Assembly: GCA_963728395.1 (NCBI GenBank)
Contig: CAVSJJ010000003.1
Location: 620,001 to 684,000, forward strand
DNA: 64,000 bases
Direction of reading: 5' to 3'
Source: CAVSJJ01 sp963728395
GTDB lineage: Bacteria > Actinomycetota > Actinomycetes > Actinomycetales > Dermatophilaceae
Positions 27,973 to 37,742 of this stretch are shown piece after piece. A model generated the notes under the pieces. The model ran no database searches. It worked only from the letters and a program-made list of their open reading frames with translations, and was not told the DNA's origin. Numbering within the stretch: position 1 is the first letter of the stretch; every line of letters begins with the position of its first letter. The position numbers and the translations under genes were made by a program.

Positions 27973-29112
27973 ATGCACGAACTACGCCTCGTCGGCGTCC
28001 ACGAGGACGGCCGACACGTGCTGCTCGCGGACCCCGCGGGGGAGCAGTACCGCCTGCCGCTCGACGAGGCGCTGCGGGCCGCGGCCCTGCGCGACCGGCC
28101 CCGGCTCGGCCAGCTCCAGATCGAGATCGACGGGGGCCTGCGTCCGGCCGAGGTGCAGACCCTCATCCGACGCGGCCTGTCCGCCGAGGAGGTCGCGAGC
28201 CGGGCCGGCTGGTCGCTCGAGAAGGTCCACCGCTACGAGGGCCCGGTCCTCGCCGAGCGCGAGTACATCGCGGGCCTGGCCCGCAAGGTCTTCGTCGGCG
28301 CCGGAGCCGACCGGGCCCCCCTCGAGGAGCGGGTCCAGGCCCGGCTGCGGGACCGGGGCGTCGAGCGGGACCACCTCGCGTGGGACTCCGCGCGCGACGA
28401 GGACGGGCTGTGGACCGTCACCGCGACCTTCCCCGCCGGCGGCCGGGAGCGGGCGGCGCGATGGGACTTCGACCACGTCGGACGGGGCATCAGCCCCCGC
28501 AACGACGAGGCCCGGTGGCTGACCCAGGACGAGGCCGTCGGGCCGATCCCGGCCCCCCACGTCGCGACGTCGAGCAACCGGCCGAGCACCGTCTACGACG
28601 TCGAGGCCGAGGGTGGGGTCGGCGGCGCCGCCCGGCGGCGGACCGCCGGGGAGCCGATCGACCTCATGGCCGCGATGCGCGAGCACAGCACCCGGGGCCG
28701 CCGGCGGCGGCCCCGGCCGTCGCACACCCCGGGCGAGGACGACCCGCGGCTCGACGCGCTCCCGCTGGCCGAGCTGGCCGGCGACCCGGACACGGCGGCC
28801 CCGCCGCCCGTCGCGCGGGACACCCACCCCGAGAGCGCCCACCTCGACGGCCCCGACGACGCTGCGCCCGAGGACGGCACGGCCCACGAGAGCGCGGCAC
28901 CGGAGGAGTCGGTGCAGCCCTCCCGCGCCGAACGGCAGATCGAGCGACAGCTGGAGGACGACCGGGAGGAGCACGACCGCCGCACCTCGGTGCGAGCCGC
29001 CGTCGGGCAGAGTGCGCCGACAGGGCGTCCCGGGCGGCGGGGCGGCCGGCCCAGCGTGCCGAGCTGGGACGACGTCATGTTCGGCACCCGCAGCCGCGGC
29101 GACGGCGACTGA
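27973..29112 (+). CDS. sepH: Septation protein SepH (DUF3071)
   Basis: A 379-residue actinobacterial cell-division protein that in Streptomyces promotes FtsZ assembly. Residues 1-190 form the DUF3071 domain starting MHELRLVGVHEDGRHVLL and include a helix-turn-helix-like segment (LSAEEVASRAGWSLEKV, about residues 76-92). The C-terminal half is a disordered, Arg/Asp/Glu/Pro-rich tail ending WDDVMFGTRSRG, a conserved ending in the family. I chose the ATG at 27973 with a GGGAGGGCG ribosome site rather than in-frame starts upstream. Confidence 0.9.
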   Translation: MHELRLVGVHEDGRHVLLADPAGEQYRLPLDEALRAAALRDRPRLGQLQIEIDGGLRPAEVQTLIRRGLSAEEVASRAGWSLEKVHRYEGPVLAEREYIAGLARKVFVGAGADRAPLEERVQARLRDRGVERDHLAWDSARDEDGLWTVTATFPAGGRERAARWDFDHVGRGISPRNDEARWLTQDEAVGPIPAPHVATSSNRPSTVYDVEAEGGVGGAARRRTAGEPIDLMAAMREHSTRGRRRRPRPSHTPGEDDPRLDALPLAELAGDPDTAAPPPVARDTHPESAHLDGPDDAAPEDGTAHESAAPEESVQPSRAERQIERQLEDDREEHDRRTSVRAAVGQSAPTGRPGRRGGRPSVPSWDDVMFGTRSRGDGD

Positions 29113-29145
29113 CCGTGCTCTCGCCGCGCACCCGGCCGAGGCCGC

Positions 29146-29832
29146 TCAGCCGCCGCCCTGGGGTGGCGGCACCGGGCACACGTCGAGGTCGAACGGCAGG
29201 ACGTCCGGGCTGGTGGCCGCGGCGCGCGCGGCCTGGCTGTTCATCCGGCGCATGAAGTGTCGGCGGCAGAGGACCTCGTACTCCACCATCCCCGCCTGCG
29301 GACTGTCGGTGTCACCGACGACGACCTGCTCGCCCTCGACGACCATGACCCCGTCGACGATGCGGGCGTTGTGGGTCGCCCGGCGACCGCACCAGCACAG
29401 GGCCTCGACCTGGAGCACCTGGACCCGGTCGGCGAGCTCGATGAGCCGCCGGGAGCCGGGGAAGAGCTGGGTGCGGAAGTCGGCGGTGATCCCGAAGGCG
29501 TAGACGTCGAGGTCGAGCTCGTCGACGACGCGGGCGAGCTGCTCGACCTGGGCCGGGGTGTAGAACTGCGCCTCGTCACAGATGAGGTAGTCGACCCGGC
29601 GACCCAGGGTGAGGCAGTCGACGAGCTCCTCCCAGAAGTCGAGGGAGTCGAGCACCTCGACGGCGCCGGTCCGCAGTCCGAGCCGGGAGGACAGGACCGA
29701 CTCCCCCGCCCGGTCATGCTTGGTGAAGATGAGCCCGACCCGCCCACGGGCTCGGTGGTTGTGGTCCATCTGGAGCGCGAGGGTGGACTTGCCACAGTCC
29801 ATCGTCCCGGAGAAGAAGACCAGTTCCGCCAC
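29146..29832 (-). CDS. tdk: Thymidine kinase
   Basis: Salvage enzyme phosphorylating thymidine with ATP; 228 residues, type II. Walker A is SGTMDCGKSTLA (residues about 8-19); the lasso/DEAQFYT segment near residue 86 carries the catalytic Glu; ITADFRTQLFPGS is the family signature. Zinc-finger cysteines are CWCGRR and a CRRHF near 190; the third and fourth ligands fit less tidily. GTG start at 29832. It converges on sepH (33 bases) and is close to the phosphodiesterase gene. Confidence 0.93.
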   Translation of the reverse strand: MAELVFFSGTMDCGKSTLALQMDHNHRARGRVGLIFTKHDRAGESVLSSRLGLRTGAVEVLDSLDFWEELVDCLTLGRRVDYLICDEAQFYTPAQVEQLARVVDELDLDVYAFGITADFRTQLFPGSRRLIELADRVQVLQVEALCWCGRRATHNARIVDGVMVVEGEQVVVGDTDSPQAGMVEYEVLCRRHFMRRMNSQAARAAATSPDVLPFDLDVCPVPPPQGGG

Positions 29833-29871
29833 GAGCGCCCAGCCTAGACGGTGGCGCCCCGGGGCGGAGGG

Positions 29872-31008
29872 TCACTCCCCCGCGGCAGCCGGGACGTGGA
29901 GGACCGGCACGGCGACCTCGGCCTCGGTGATCGACCCGTGCTGGCCGAGCAGGGCGAGGAACTCGGGACGGGCGCGGCGGGAGTCGACGACGGCGAAGGT
30001 GTCGACCATGACGACGACGACCTCCCCGATCCGGGCCAGGTTGCGCGGTGCCACGGGCCCGAACCACCCGTCGGCGATGACGTCGTCCCGGCGGCGCACC
30101 CAGGCCCGCTCCCCCAGCCGGTCGGCCCACCGGGCCGCGACGGCGTCTGCCTGGCCCGGCTCGGGGTAGAGCTGCGGTGCCCGCGGCTCACCCCCGACGT
30201 GCCGCACGCCGCGGGCGAGGTCGGCCTCCTGGGCGACGTCGAGGCGCAGCGCGTGCGGGACGTCGACCATCCCGTGATCGGCCGTGATCGTCAGCGAGGC
30301 ATCCCCCGGCAGGCGGGAGGCCAGGCGCGCCAGCTCCCGGTCCACCGACTCCAGCTCGGTCCCCCACTCCCAGGAGTTGGCACCATGCACGTGGCCGGCC
30401 CGGTCGAGGTCGCCCCAGTAGAGGTAGACGAGCGACCGGGGTCCCATCGCGAGCGCCGCCAGCGTCGCGTCGACCCGGTCGGCGAGCGAGCCGGCCGCGA
30501 CGAACCGGCCACCGCGCAGCGCCGCCCGGGTCAGGCCGGATCCGTCGAAGTAGCCCGGCCCGACCCGGGTGACGAGGACGCCGTCGTTGGCGGCGCGCTC
30601 GAAGACGGTCGGCTCCGGCTGCCACCGTTCGGGTTCGGGACCGTCGTCCCACGAGAGCTCGTTGAGCAGGCGGTCCCGCTCGGGGACGAGCACCTCGTAG
30701 CCGACGAGGCCGTGACGCCCGGCCCGCACGCCGGTGCCGAAGCTGCCCATCGAGGTCGCCGTCGTCGACGGGAAGCCGCAGGGGACCCGGTATGCCGTCG
30801 CCAGGAGCGAGCGGAGGAACGGCGCGTGGCCGCCGCGTCTGCGCAGCAGGTCGTCACCGAGGCCGTCGAGGAGGACGACGACCCCCCGGCGGGCCGCGCC
30901 GAAGGCGAACCGGGCGTCGGCTCCGGGAACGCCGAGGCTCGCGGCGATCGACGGGACGACATCGGCGAGCCCGACGGCGGAGAAGTCGGGGGCGGTGCGG
31001 GCCTGCAT
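29872..31008 (-). CDS. Alkaline phosphatase superfamily protein (nucleotide pyrophosphatase-like)
   Basis: A 378-residue metal-dependent hydrolase. The first metal Asp is in VVVLLDGLGDDLL (about residue 48), the nucleophile is in the GFPSTTATSMGSF stretch (about residue 78), and the second metal group shows as YWGDLDRAGHVHG and LTITADHGMVDV. The architecture fits phosphodiesterases/nucleotide pyrophosphatases of the superfamily. No signal peptide is evident, so it is probably cytosolic. It is 14 bases from the DUF5998 gene and likely co-transcribed. Substrate unknown. Confidence 0.82.
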   Translation of the reverse strand: MQARTAPDFSAVGLADVVPSIAASLGVPGADARFAFGAARRGVVVLLDGLGDDLLRRRGGHAPFLRSLLATAYRVPCGFPSTTATSMGSFGTGVRAGRHGLVGYEVLVPERDRLLNELSWDDGPEPERWQPEPTVFERAANDGVLVTRVGPGYFDGSGLTRAALRGGRFVAAGSLADRVDATLAALAMGPRSLVYLYWGDLDRAGHVHGANSWEWGTELESVDRELARLASRLPGDASLTITADHGMVDVPHALRLDVAQEADLARGVRHVGGEPRAPQLYPEPGQADAVAARWADRLGERAWVRRRDDVIADGWFGPVAPRNLARIGEVVVVMVDTFAVVDSRRARPEFLALLGQHGSITEAEVAVPVLHVPAAAGE

Positions 31009-31022
31009 CCGGCGGCCGCGCC

Positions 31023-31613
31023 TCAGCGCCGGGTGAGCGATGCGGAGAGGGCGCCGGCGAAGGCGAGACCCTCCGACAGGGCATGCTCACCGTCCGCCGC
31101 GGCGGAGATCCGCAGCGAGATGTCGTCGGCCGTCACGGTGCCCTCGTAGCCGTGGTCGGCATCGCACGCCGGGTCCGCGCACGTCGCCGGCAGCAGGTCC
31201 ACCCGGCTCACGGCGCCCCAGCCGAGGGTGAGGGTCAGCTCGCGCCCGAGCCGGCCCGGGACGTAGGCCTGCGGGTCGTCGACGACGTGGGTGAGCATGA
31301 CGCCGGTGACGCTCGAGAGCGGGATGCTCTCGGTCGTCGCCGTCGCGACGTCCTCCTGGGCATCCGGGTCGTCGGCGTAGTCGTCGGCGTGCGCGATGAC
31401 CAGGCGGCTCGCGGTGAGGACGAGGACGGTGATGTGCCGCTTGACGACCTCGCGGTCGAAGGTCGTCTCGAGATGGACGAGGTGGCTCTCCACCCGCTCG
31501 CCCCCGAGGGCGGCGCTGACGACGTCGCTGACGAGGGCCGGGTAGTAGCCGGCGCGCTCGATGGCCGCGGTGAGGGCGCCGGGGAGCGGCGGAGCGTCGG
31601 ACAGAGGGCTCAT
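31023..31613 (-). CDS. DUF5998 family protein
   Basis: A 196-residue actinobacterial protein of the DUF5998 family, starting MSPLSDAPPLPGALTAAIER. The core alternates strands and helices (ETTFDREVVKRHITVLVL, GRELTLTLGWGAVSRVDLLP) and a CADPACDADHGYEG segment holds two cysteines that could bind metal. Function unknown; its neighbour downstream is the phosphodiesterase gene. Confidence 0.75.
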   Translation of the reverse strand: MSPLSDAPPLPGALTAAIERAGYYPALVSDVVSAALGGERVESHLVHLETTFDREVVKRHITVLVLTASRLVIAHADDYADDPDAQEDVATATTESIPLSSVTGVMLTHVVDDPQAYVPGRLGRELTLTLGWGAVSRVDLLPATCADPACDADHGYEGTVTADDISLRISAAADGEHALSEGLAFAGALSASLTRR

Positions 31614-31663
31614 GGACCCATTGTGCCGCAGCGATCGGACCCGGGCCGCGCCTCGGGCACGGC

Positions 31664-34342
31664 TCAGGTCAGCGACCTGCGTCCCGGGTCGGTGCGCCGG
31701 TCGCGAGCCGGCGCGATCGACACCTCGGCGCCGAGGACCTCGACCCCGCCCGGGTGGGCGTGCACCGGGTTGAGCGACAGGGACGCGACCTCGGGCAGGT
31801 CGTCGGCGAGCACCGAGACCCGGGCGATGAGGTCGGCGAGCGCCGCCCGGTTGACCGGGGTGGCCCCGCGGTGGCCGTGGAGCACCGGGGCCGCCTTGAT
31901 CGACGAGATGAGCCCAGAGACGTTGACATCGGTGAGCGGAGGGATCCGGTAGGCGATGTCACCGAGGAGCTCGCGCGGCATACCGGCCAGGCTGAACCCC
32001 ACGACCGGGCCGATGAGGGGGTCCTCGTCGCTCGTGACGACACAGGACACCCCGCCGGGCGGGGCCATCTTCTGGACCGCGAAGGTGTCGGCCGAGACGG
32101 GCGCGAGCAGGCCGGTCAGGGACTCCCAGGCCGCGCGCAGCGCGCCCTCGGAGCCGAGGTCGACCCGGACCCCCCCGAGGCCGCCCGAGTGTCGGACCAT
32201 CGGGGCCGTCGACTTGAGCACGACGGGGTAGCCGACCTTCTCGGCGGCGACGATCGCCTCATCGATGCTCCCGGCGGGGTATGTGGGCCACACCTCGATG
32301 CCGTAGGAGCCGAGGAGTGCGCTCGCCTCGTCGGCGTCGAGCCGTCGCCCGTTCTTGTCGACCGACAGGACGGTCTCGACGACGTCCTCGGCGATCCGCC
32401 GGTTGATGCCGGCCGGTGCCACCTGGGTGCCTCGGTCGCGGGACCTCCACGCGGCGTACTTCGTCGCCGCCGCGAGGGCCCGAACGGCATCCTCCGGCAT
32501 CCCGTAGACGGGGATCGACATCGAGTGTCCCTCGCCGGTCCCGCGGACCGAGGAGTGGCCGTCGTCGACGCCGCGCATGCCGAGGAAGGTGACGAGGATC
32601 GGCTTGTCCTTGCCGCGGGCCGCCTCGCGGACGGCGTCGGCGACCTCCTCGTCGACGGCGACGAGCGGTGGGATGAAGCAGGCGATAACGGAGTCGACCT
32701 GCGGGTCGGCGAAGGCCGCCTCGAGCCGCTCGCCGAACTCCGCGGCCGAGGCGTCGGTCGGCATGCACACCGGACCGTGGGTGACGGTCAGCCCCCAGCT
32801 GAGGCAGGCGTCGGCCGTGATGGCCCCCAGGGCGGGTGCGTTGCCGACGAGGGCGACGCGTCCGCCCCGCGGCAGCGGCTGGTTGACGACGAGCGAGGCG
32901 ACGTCGAAGAGCTGGTGGACGTTCTCGACCCGGATGACGCCGGACTGGCGGAGCATCGAGTCGAAGACCTCCGGACGTGCCCGGGTCTGGCGGACGAGGT
33001 GCCCGGGTGGTACGCCGTAGGACGAGACCCCCGACTTGACGACGATGATCGGCTTGATGACGGCGAGGTTGCGGGCGATCCGGGAGAACTTGCGTGGGTT
33101 GCCCATCGACTCGAGGTAGAGGCCGACGGCCCGGGTGTTGTCGTCGTCGATCCAGTACTGCATGAAGTCGTTCGCCGACACGTCGACCCGGTTGCCGGCC
33201 GAGGCGAACGCCGAGATCCCGAGCCGCCGGTTGGCGGCGGAGGCGAGGACGGCGATGCCGAGGGCGCCGGACTGCGCGAAGAGGGCGAAGTGGCCCGGCG
33301 GGGGGAGCTGGGGCGAGAGCGTCGCGTTGAGCCGCACGTCGGGGTCGTTGTTGACGATGCCGAAGGAGTTGGGGCCGACCACCCGCATGCCGGCGCGGCG
33401 GGCCCGCTTGACGAGCCGGGCCTGCAGCTTGGCCCCCGCGGGACCCGCCTCGGCGAACCCCGCCGAGATGACGAGGAGCGACTTCACGCCGGCCTTGGCG
33501 CAGTCGGTGACGACGTCGAGCACGGCGTCGGCGGGGACGACGACGACGGCGAGGTCGACCTGCTCCGGGATGTCCGCGACGGCGGCATACGCGCGGCGCC
33601 CGGCGATCTCCTCGGCCCGCGGGTTGACCGGGTAGATGCTCCCGGCGAAGCCCGCATCGAGGATGTCCTGCATGACGCGGCCGCCGATCGAGTGCTCACG
33701 CCGGCTGGCCCCGACGACCGCGAGGACCCGGGGATAGAGGATCGACCGGACGCTGATCGCCTCCGAGCGGTGCTCACGCGACATCGCGACATCGCGTGAG
33801 GTGTCGGTCGGCTCTATCTCGAACTCGACCTCGACGACGCCGTCCTCGATCCGCCGGGACACCTCGTAGCCCGCGTCCGAGAAGACCTTGAGCATCTTGC
33901 GGTTCTGCGGCAGGACCTCGGCGGTGAACTTCGTCAGCCCGATCTCGCGGGCGACGGCGGCGAGGTGCTCGAGCAGGACCGAGCCGATGCCCTTGCCCTG
34001 GTAGCGGTCACTGATGTTGAAGGCGACCTCGGCGCTGTGCTGGTCGATCCGGTCGTAGCGGCCGACCCCGATGATGTCGTCCTGCATGAGGACGATGAGG
34101 GCGACGCGGTCGACGTAGTCGACGTGGGTGAAGCGGTGGACGTCCCGGTCGCTCAGGGTCCGCATCGGCGCGAAGAAGCGCAGGTAGATCGACTCGTCCG
34201 ACTGGCCCGCGTGGAAGCGGCGCAGCGCGTCGGCGTCAGCCGGGGTGATGGGCCGGACGCGGGCGACCGTCCCGTCCGACATGACGATGTCGGCCTCCCA
34301 CTGTGCGGGGTACCCGGGGGGGAGCGGATCGTCGATCGCCAT
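31664..34342 (-). CDS. GNAT acetyltransferase fused to acyl-CoA synthetase (NDP-forming)-like protein
   Basis: An 892-residue fusion. Residues about 15-185 form a GNAT domain with the acetyl-CoA loop SDRYQGKGIGSVLLEHL. Residues about 210-340 are a CoA-binding Rossmann domain (VLAVVGASRREHSIGG), followed by succinyl-CoA ligase-like domains (FAQSGALGIAVLASAA) and a C-terminal ATP-grasp domain (YPVVLKSTAPMVRHSGGLGG). This is the reverse domain order of E. coli PatZ; actinobacterial members with N-terminal GNAT are protein lysine acetyltransferases controlling acyl-CoA synthetases. Role as an acetyltransferase is inferred; the ligase part may be a sensor of acetyl-CoA. Divergent from the nitroreductase gene. 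Confidence 0.88.
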   Translation of the reverse strand: MAIDDPLPPGYPAQWEADIVMSDGTVARVRPITPADADALRRFHAGQSDESIYLRFFAPMRTLSDRDVHRFTHVDYVDRVALIVLMQDDIIGVGRYDRIDQHSAEVAFNISDRYQGKGIGSVLLEHLAAVAREIGLTKFTAEVLPQNRKMLKVFSDAGYEVSRRIEDGVVEVEFEIEPTDTSRDVAMSREHRSEAISVRSILYPRVLAVVGASRREHSIGGRVMQDILDAGFAGSIYPVNPRAEEIAGRRAYAAVADIPEQVDLAVVVVPADAVLDVVTDCAKAGVKSLLVISAGFAEAGPAGAKLQARLVKRARRAGMRVVGPNSFGIVNNDPDVRLNATLSPQLPPPGHFALFAQSGALGIAVLASAANRRLGISAFASAGNRVDVSANDFMQYWIDDDNTRAVGLYLESMGNPRKFSRIARNLAVIKPIIVVKSGVSSYGVPPGHLVRQTRARPEVFDSMLRQSGVIRVENVHQLFDVASLVVNQPLPRGGRVALVGNAPALGAITADACLSWGLTVTHGPVCMPTDASAAEFGERLEAAFADPQVDSVIACFIPPLVAVDEEVADAVREAARGKDKPILVTFLGMRGVDDGHSSVRGTGEGHSMSIPVYGMPEDAVRALAAATKYAAWRSRDRGTQVAPAGINRRIAEDVVETVLSVDKNGRRLDADEASALLGSYGIEVWPTYPAGSIDEAIVAAEKVGYPVVLKSTAPMVRHSGGLGGVRVDLGSEGALRAAWESLTGLLAPVSADTFAVQKMAPPGGVSCVVTSDEDPLIGPVVGFSLAGMPRELLGDIAYRIPPLTDVNVSGLISSIKAAPVLHGHRGATPVNRAALADLIARVSVLADDLPEVASLSLNPVHAHPGGVEVLGAEVSIAPARDRRTDPGRRSLT

Positions 34343-34407
34343 GGCCCTATCGTGGCACGCCGATCCGGCACCGGGCGGCGGTCATCCGGGTGGGCTTTAC
34401 TGGCCCG

Positions 34408-35040
34408 ATGGAGCTCGCTGAGGCCGTGCGCCGCCGCCGGATGACCCGCAGGTTCGATCCCCAGCGGCCCGTCGACCCCGACGCCGTGCTCGCGCTCGTC
34501 GACCTCGGGCTGCGCGCGCCGAGTGCCGGCTTCAGCCAGGGGTGGGACTTCGTCGTCCTCCTCGACGACGCGGACCGCCGGGCGTTCTGGGACGCCGCGG
34601 CCGGATCGCACCCGGCCGCGGGGGACGACTGGACCCGTGGCGTGTCCGCGGCGCCGGCCCTCGTCCTGTGCCTCTCGCACCCCACGGCATACCTCGACCG
34701 CTATGCCGAGCCGGACAAGGGGTGGACCGACCGCTCCGTCGAGAGGTGGCCGGTCCCCTACTGGGACACCGACGTCGCGATGGCGGCGATGATCGTCCTC
34801 CTGGGCGCGGTCGACGCCGGCCTCGACGCGCTCTTCTTCGGCGTCCCCGTGGAGCGGCACGACGCGGTCAAGGACGCCCTCGCCATCCCCCCGGACCGGC
34901 GGATCGTCGGGGTCCTCGCCCTCGGCCATGAGGCGGCCCGGGTCGGGGGGTCGGGCACGACCCGGGCCCGTCGCCCGGCCCGGGAGGTCGTCCACGTCGG
35001 CCGGTTCGGCGCGTCGGGTGAGCAGCCGTCGCAGGCCTAG
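34408..35040 (+). CDS. Nitroreductase family protein
   Basis: An FMN-dependent oxidoreductase of 210 residues. The N terminus MELAEAVRRRRMTRRFDP is the usual flavin-binding start, LGLRAPSAGFSQGWDFVVL contains the family APSAGNxQPW variant, and DTDVAMAAMIVLLGAVDAGL plus FGVPVERHDAVKDALAIP form the C-terminal dimer region. I chose the ATG at 34408; the frame extends upstream without family similarity. Physiological substrate unknown. Its stop is 48 bases before the chosen parC start. Confidence 0.85.
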   Translation: MELAEAVRRRRMTRRFDPQRPVDPDAVLALVDLGLRAPSAGFSQGWDFVVLLDDADRRAFWDAAAGSHPAAGDDWTRGVSAAPALVLCLSHPTAYLDRYAEPDKGWTDRSVERWPVPYWDTDVAMAAMIVLLGAVDAGLDALFFGVPVERHDAVKDALAIPPDRRIVGVLALGHEAARVGGSGTTRARRPAREVVHVGRFGASGEQPSQA

Positions 35041-35088
35041 GCGAGGATGGGGTGTCACCCACCGACCCCGATGGAGCCCCACCCCCCG

Positions 35089-37542
35089 ATGGCCCGACGC
35101 ACGAGCAAGTCCTCCTCGCCCGCCGATGTCGACGTCGCCGAACGGATCGTCGACGTCGACATCGAGGAGGAGATGAGCAACGCCTTCCTCGAGTACTCCT
35201 ACAGCGTCATCTACTCCCGCGCTCTGCCCGACGCCCGGGACGGACTGAAGCCCGTCCAGCGCCGGATCCTCTACGGCATGAGCGACCTCGGGCTGCGCCC
35301 GGACCGCGGCCACGTGAAGTCCAGCCGCGTCGTCGGCGAGGTCATGGGCAAGTACCACCCGCACGGCGACCAGGCCATCTACGACGCTCTCGTCCGGATG
35401 GCCCAGCCCTTCACGATGCGGCTGCCCCTCGTCGACGGGCACGGCAACTTCGGCTCACTCGACGACGGCCCCGCCGCCGCGCGCTACACCGAGGCGCGGA
35501 TGGCGCCCGCCGCCCTGCTGATGGTGACCGGCCTCGACGAGGAGACCGTCGAGTTCATCCCGACCTACGACGACCAGCACACTCAGCCCGGGGTGCTGCC
35601 CGCGGCATACCCGAACCTCCTCGTCAACGGCGCCAGCGGCATCGCCGTCGGGATGGCGACCCAGATGGCGCCGCACAACCTCGTCGAGGTCATCGGGGCG
35701 GCACGCCACCTCATCGGCCACCCGGACTGCTCGCTGGACGACCTCATGAAGTTCGTCCCCGGTCCGGACCTGCCCGGCGGCGGCCGGATCATCGGGCTCG
35801 ACGGCATCCGTGACGCCTACCTCACCGGCCGGGGCAGCTTCAAGACCCGCGCCACGGCCCGGATCGAGAAGATCACGCCGCGGCGCCAGGGCATCGTCGT
35901 CACCGAGCTGCCCTACCTCATCGGGCCCGAGAAGGTCATCGACCGGATCAAGACCCTCGTCCAGAACAAGAAGCTGCAGGGCATCGCCGACGTCAAGGAC
36001 CTCACCGACCGGCACCACGGCACCCGCCTCGTCATCGAGATCAAGAACGGCTTCAACCCCGAAGCGGTGCTCGAGCATCTGTACAAGCTCACCCCCCTCG
36101 AGGACTCCTTCGGCATCAACAACGTCGCCCTCGTCGAGGGGCAGCCGCGCACCCTCGGCCTCAAGGAGCTGCTCCGGGTCTATGTCGACTTCCGGATCGC
36201 GGTGGTCCGCAACCGGACGACGTTCCGCCTCGGCAAGCGGCGCGACCGGCTGCACCTCGTCGAGGGGCTCCTCATCGCGATCCTCGACATCGACGAGGTC
36301 ATCCAGCTGATCCGCGCCTCCGAGGACGCGGCGACGGCGAAGTCGCGGCTCATGAGCGTCTTCGACCTCTCCGACGCGCAGGCCGGCTACATCCTCGACC
36401 TCCAGCTGCGCCGGCTGACGAAGTTCTCCCGCATCGAGCTCGAGGGCGAGCGCGACGACCTGCGCCGCCAGATCGAGGAGCTCCAGGCGCTCCTCGACGA
36501 CGAGGCCCTCCTCCGCAAGACGGTCTCCTCCGAGCTCGCCGCCGTCGCCAAGCAGCACGGCACGCCACGCCGGACCGTCCTCCTGGAGTCGGCGGGCACT
36601 CCGCTCGCCCAGGCGACGCCGCTCGAGGTGTCCGACGACCCGTGCTGGGTCCTGCTCTCCTCGACGGGGCTGCTCGCCCGCACGTCCACCGCCGACCCGG
36701 TGCCGGCCGACGGGCCACGCGCCAAGCACGACGCGATCGTCGGCGCCGTGCGCACGACGGCCCGGGGCGAGGTCGGGCTCGTGACGAGCCGCGGACGGAT
36801 GATCCGCCTCTCGGCCCTCGAGCTGCCGGCGCTGCCGCCGCTCGGTGGTGCGCCCAGCCTGTCCGGTGGTGCGCCGCTCGCGGCCTACGTCGACCTCCCC
36901 CGCGGCGAGGAGCCGCTGACGATCGTCCCGCTCGACTCCGACGGTCCCGGCATCGCGCTCGGGACGGCCCGGGGCGTCGTCAAGCGGGTGAGCACCGACT
37001 ACCCTGCGAAGTCCGACTTCGAGGTCATCGGCCTGCGCGAGGACGACGCCGTCGTCGGCGCGGCCGCCCTCGTCACCGGCGAGGAGGACCTCGTCTTCGT
37101 CACGAGCGACGCACAACTGCTGCACTTCCCCGCCTCGGCGGTCCGCCCCCAGGGCCGGGCGGCCGGAGGGATGGCCGGGGTCCGCCTCGCGGCCGGCGCG
37201 TGGGTCCTCTTCTTCGGTGCGGTCGACGGGGGCGCCGACAACGTCGTCGTCACCGCGAGCGGGTCCTCCGACGCGCTGCCGGGGACCCAGCCCGGAGCCC
37301 TCAAGGCGACCCCGTATGCCGAGTACCCGGCCAAGGGCCGCGGCACCGGTGGGGTGCGGGCGCATCGGTTCCTCAAGGGGGAGGACGCCCTCGTCCTCGC
37401 CTGGGTGGGGGGCCTGCCGGCCCGCGCCTCCGGTGCGGGCGGGGTGGCCCTCGAGCTGCCCCCACCGACGGGCCGGCGGGACGGCTCCGGCCAGCCCGGA
37501 TCGGCGGTCATCGGCGGCATCGGCGGCCCGGTCCGCGGCTGA
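35089..37542 (+). CDS. parC: DNA topoisomerase IV subunit A
   Basis: Type IIA topoisomerase A subunit (817 residues) that decatenates sister chromosomes with ParE. The catalytic tyrosine is in AAARYTEARM (about residue 129); YSVIYSRALPDARDGLKPVQRRIL marks the N-terminal winged-helix, and the GyrA-like C-terminal beta-pinwheel starts near residue 510. Three in-frame ATGs exist (35047, 35071, 35089); I took 35089 (MARRTSKSSS) because the upstream extension is Pro/His-rich and unlike the family, but a -10-like TAGGCG at 35038 could serve the first ATG. In this genome parC and parE (42.5-44.6 kb) are separated by a sugar-transport operon. Confidence 0.92.
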   Translation: MARRTSKSSSPADVDVAERIVDVDIEEEMSNAFLEYSYSVIYSRALPDARDGLKPVQRRILYGMSDLGLRPDRGHVKSSRVVGEVMGKYHPHGDQAIYDALVRMAQPFTMRLPLVDGHGNFGSLDDGPAAARYTEARMAPAALLMVTGLDEETVEFIPTYDDQHTQPGVLPAAYPNLLVNGASGIAVGMATQMAPHNLVEVIGAARHLIGHPDCSLDDLMKFVPGPDLPGGGRIIGLDGIRDAYLTGRGSFKTRATARIEKITPRRQGIVVTELPYLIGPEKVIDRIKTLVQNKKLQGIADVKDLTDRHHGTRLVIEIKNGFNPEAVLEHLYKLTPLEDSFGINNVALVEGQPRTLGLKELLRVYVDFRIAVVRNRTTFRLGKRRDRLHLVEGLLIAILDIDEVIQLIRASEDAATAKSRLMSVFDLSDAQAGYILDLQLRRLTKFSRIELEGERDDLRRQIEELQALLDDEALLRKTVSSELAAVAKQHGTPRRTVLLESAGTPLAQATPLEVSDDPCWVLLSSTGLLARTSTADPVPADGPRAKHDAIVGAVRTTARGEVGLVTSRGRMIRLSALELPALPPLGGAPSLSGGAPLAAYVDLPRGEEPLTIVPLDSDGPGIALGTARGVVKRVSTDYPAKSDFEVIGLREDDAVVGAAALVTGEEDLVFVTSDAQLLHFPASAVRPQGRAAGGMAGVRLAAGAWVLFFGAVDGGADNVVVTASGSSDALPGTQPGALKATPYAEYPAKGRGTGGVRAHRFLKGEDALVLAWVGGLPARASGAGGVALELPPPTGRRDGSGQPGSAVIGGIGGPVRG

Positions 37543-37663
37543 GTGTCGCCCGTCCGGCGGCGGCCGATCGCGAAAACCGCTGTCCCCACGACAGATTGCG
37601 CGGAGGCGACGGCCATGTTACTCAATCGTTACGGCTCGGGGACGTGGTCCCATTGCATCGGCG

Positions 37664-37679
37664 CGTAAACGCTTTTACG
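37664..37679. promoter_or_regulatory. LacI-type operator CGTAAA-CGCT-TTTACG
   Basis: Perfect 6-bp inverted arms around CGCT, 64 bases before the sugar-binding protein start and in an AT-richer promoter region (37610-37690). LacI-family regulators bind such symmetric sites, and the operon carries its own LacI gene (41423), so this is the likely operator. Upstream TTGCAT at 37653 may be part of the promoter. Confidence 0.65.
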
Positions 37680-37742
37680 GTGTGAGACGTTCCCTCATCG
37701 TCGAGGTGCCGCCTCGACGGCAACCAGGAAATGGAGGCGGGC

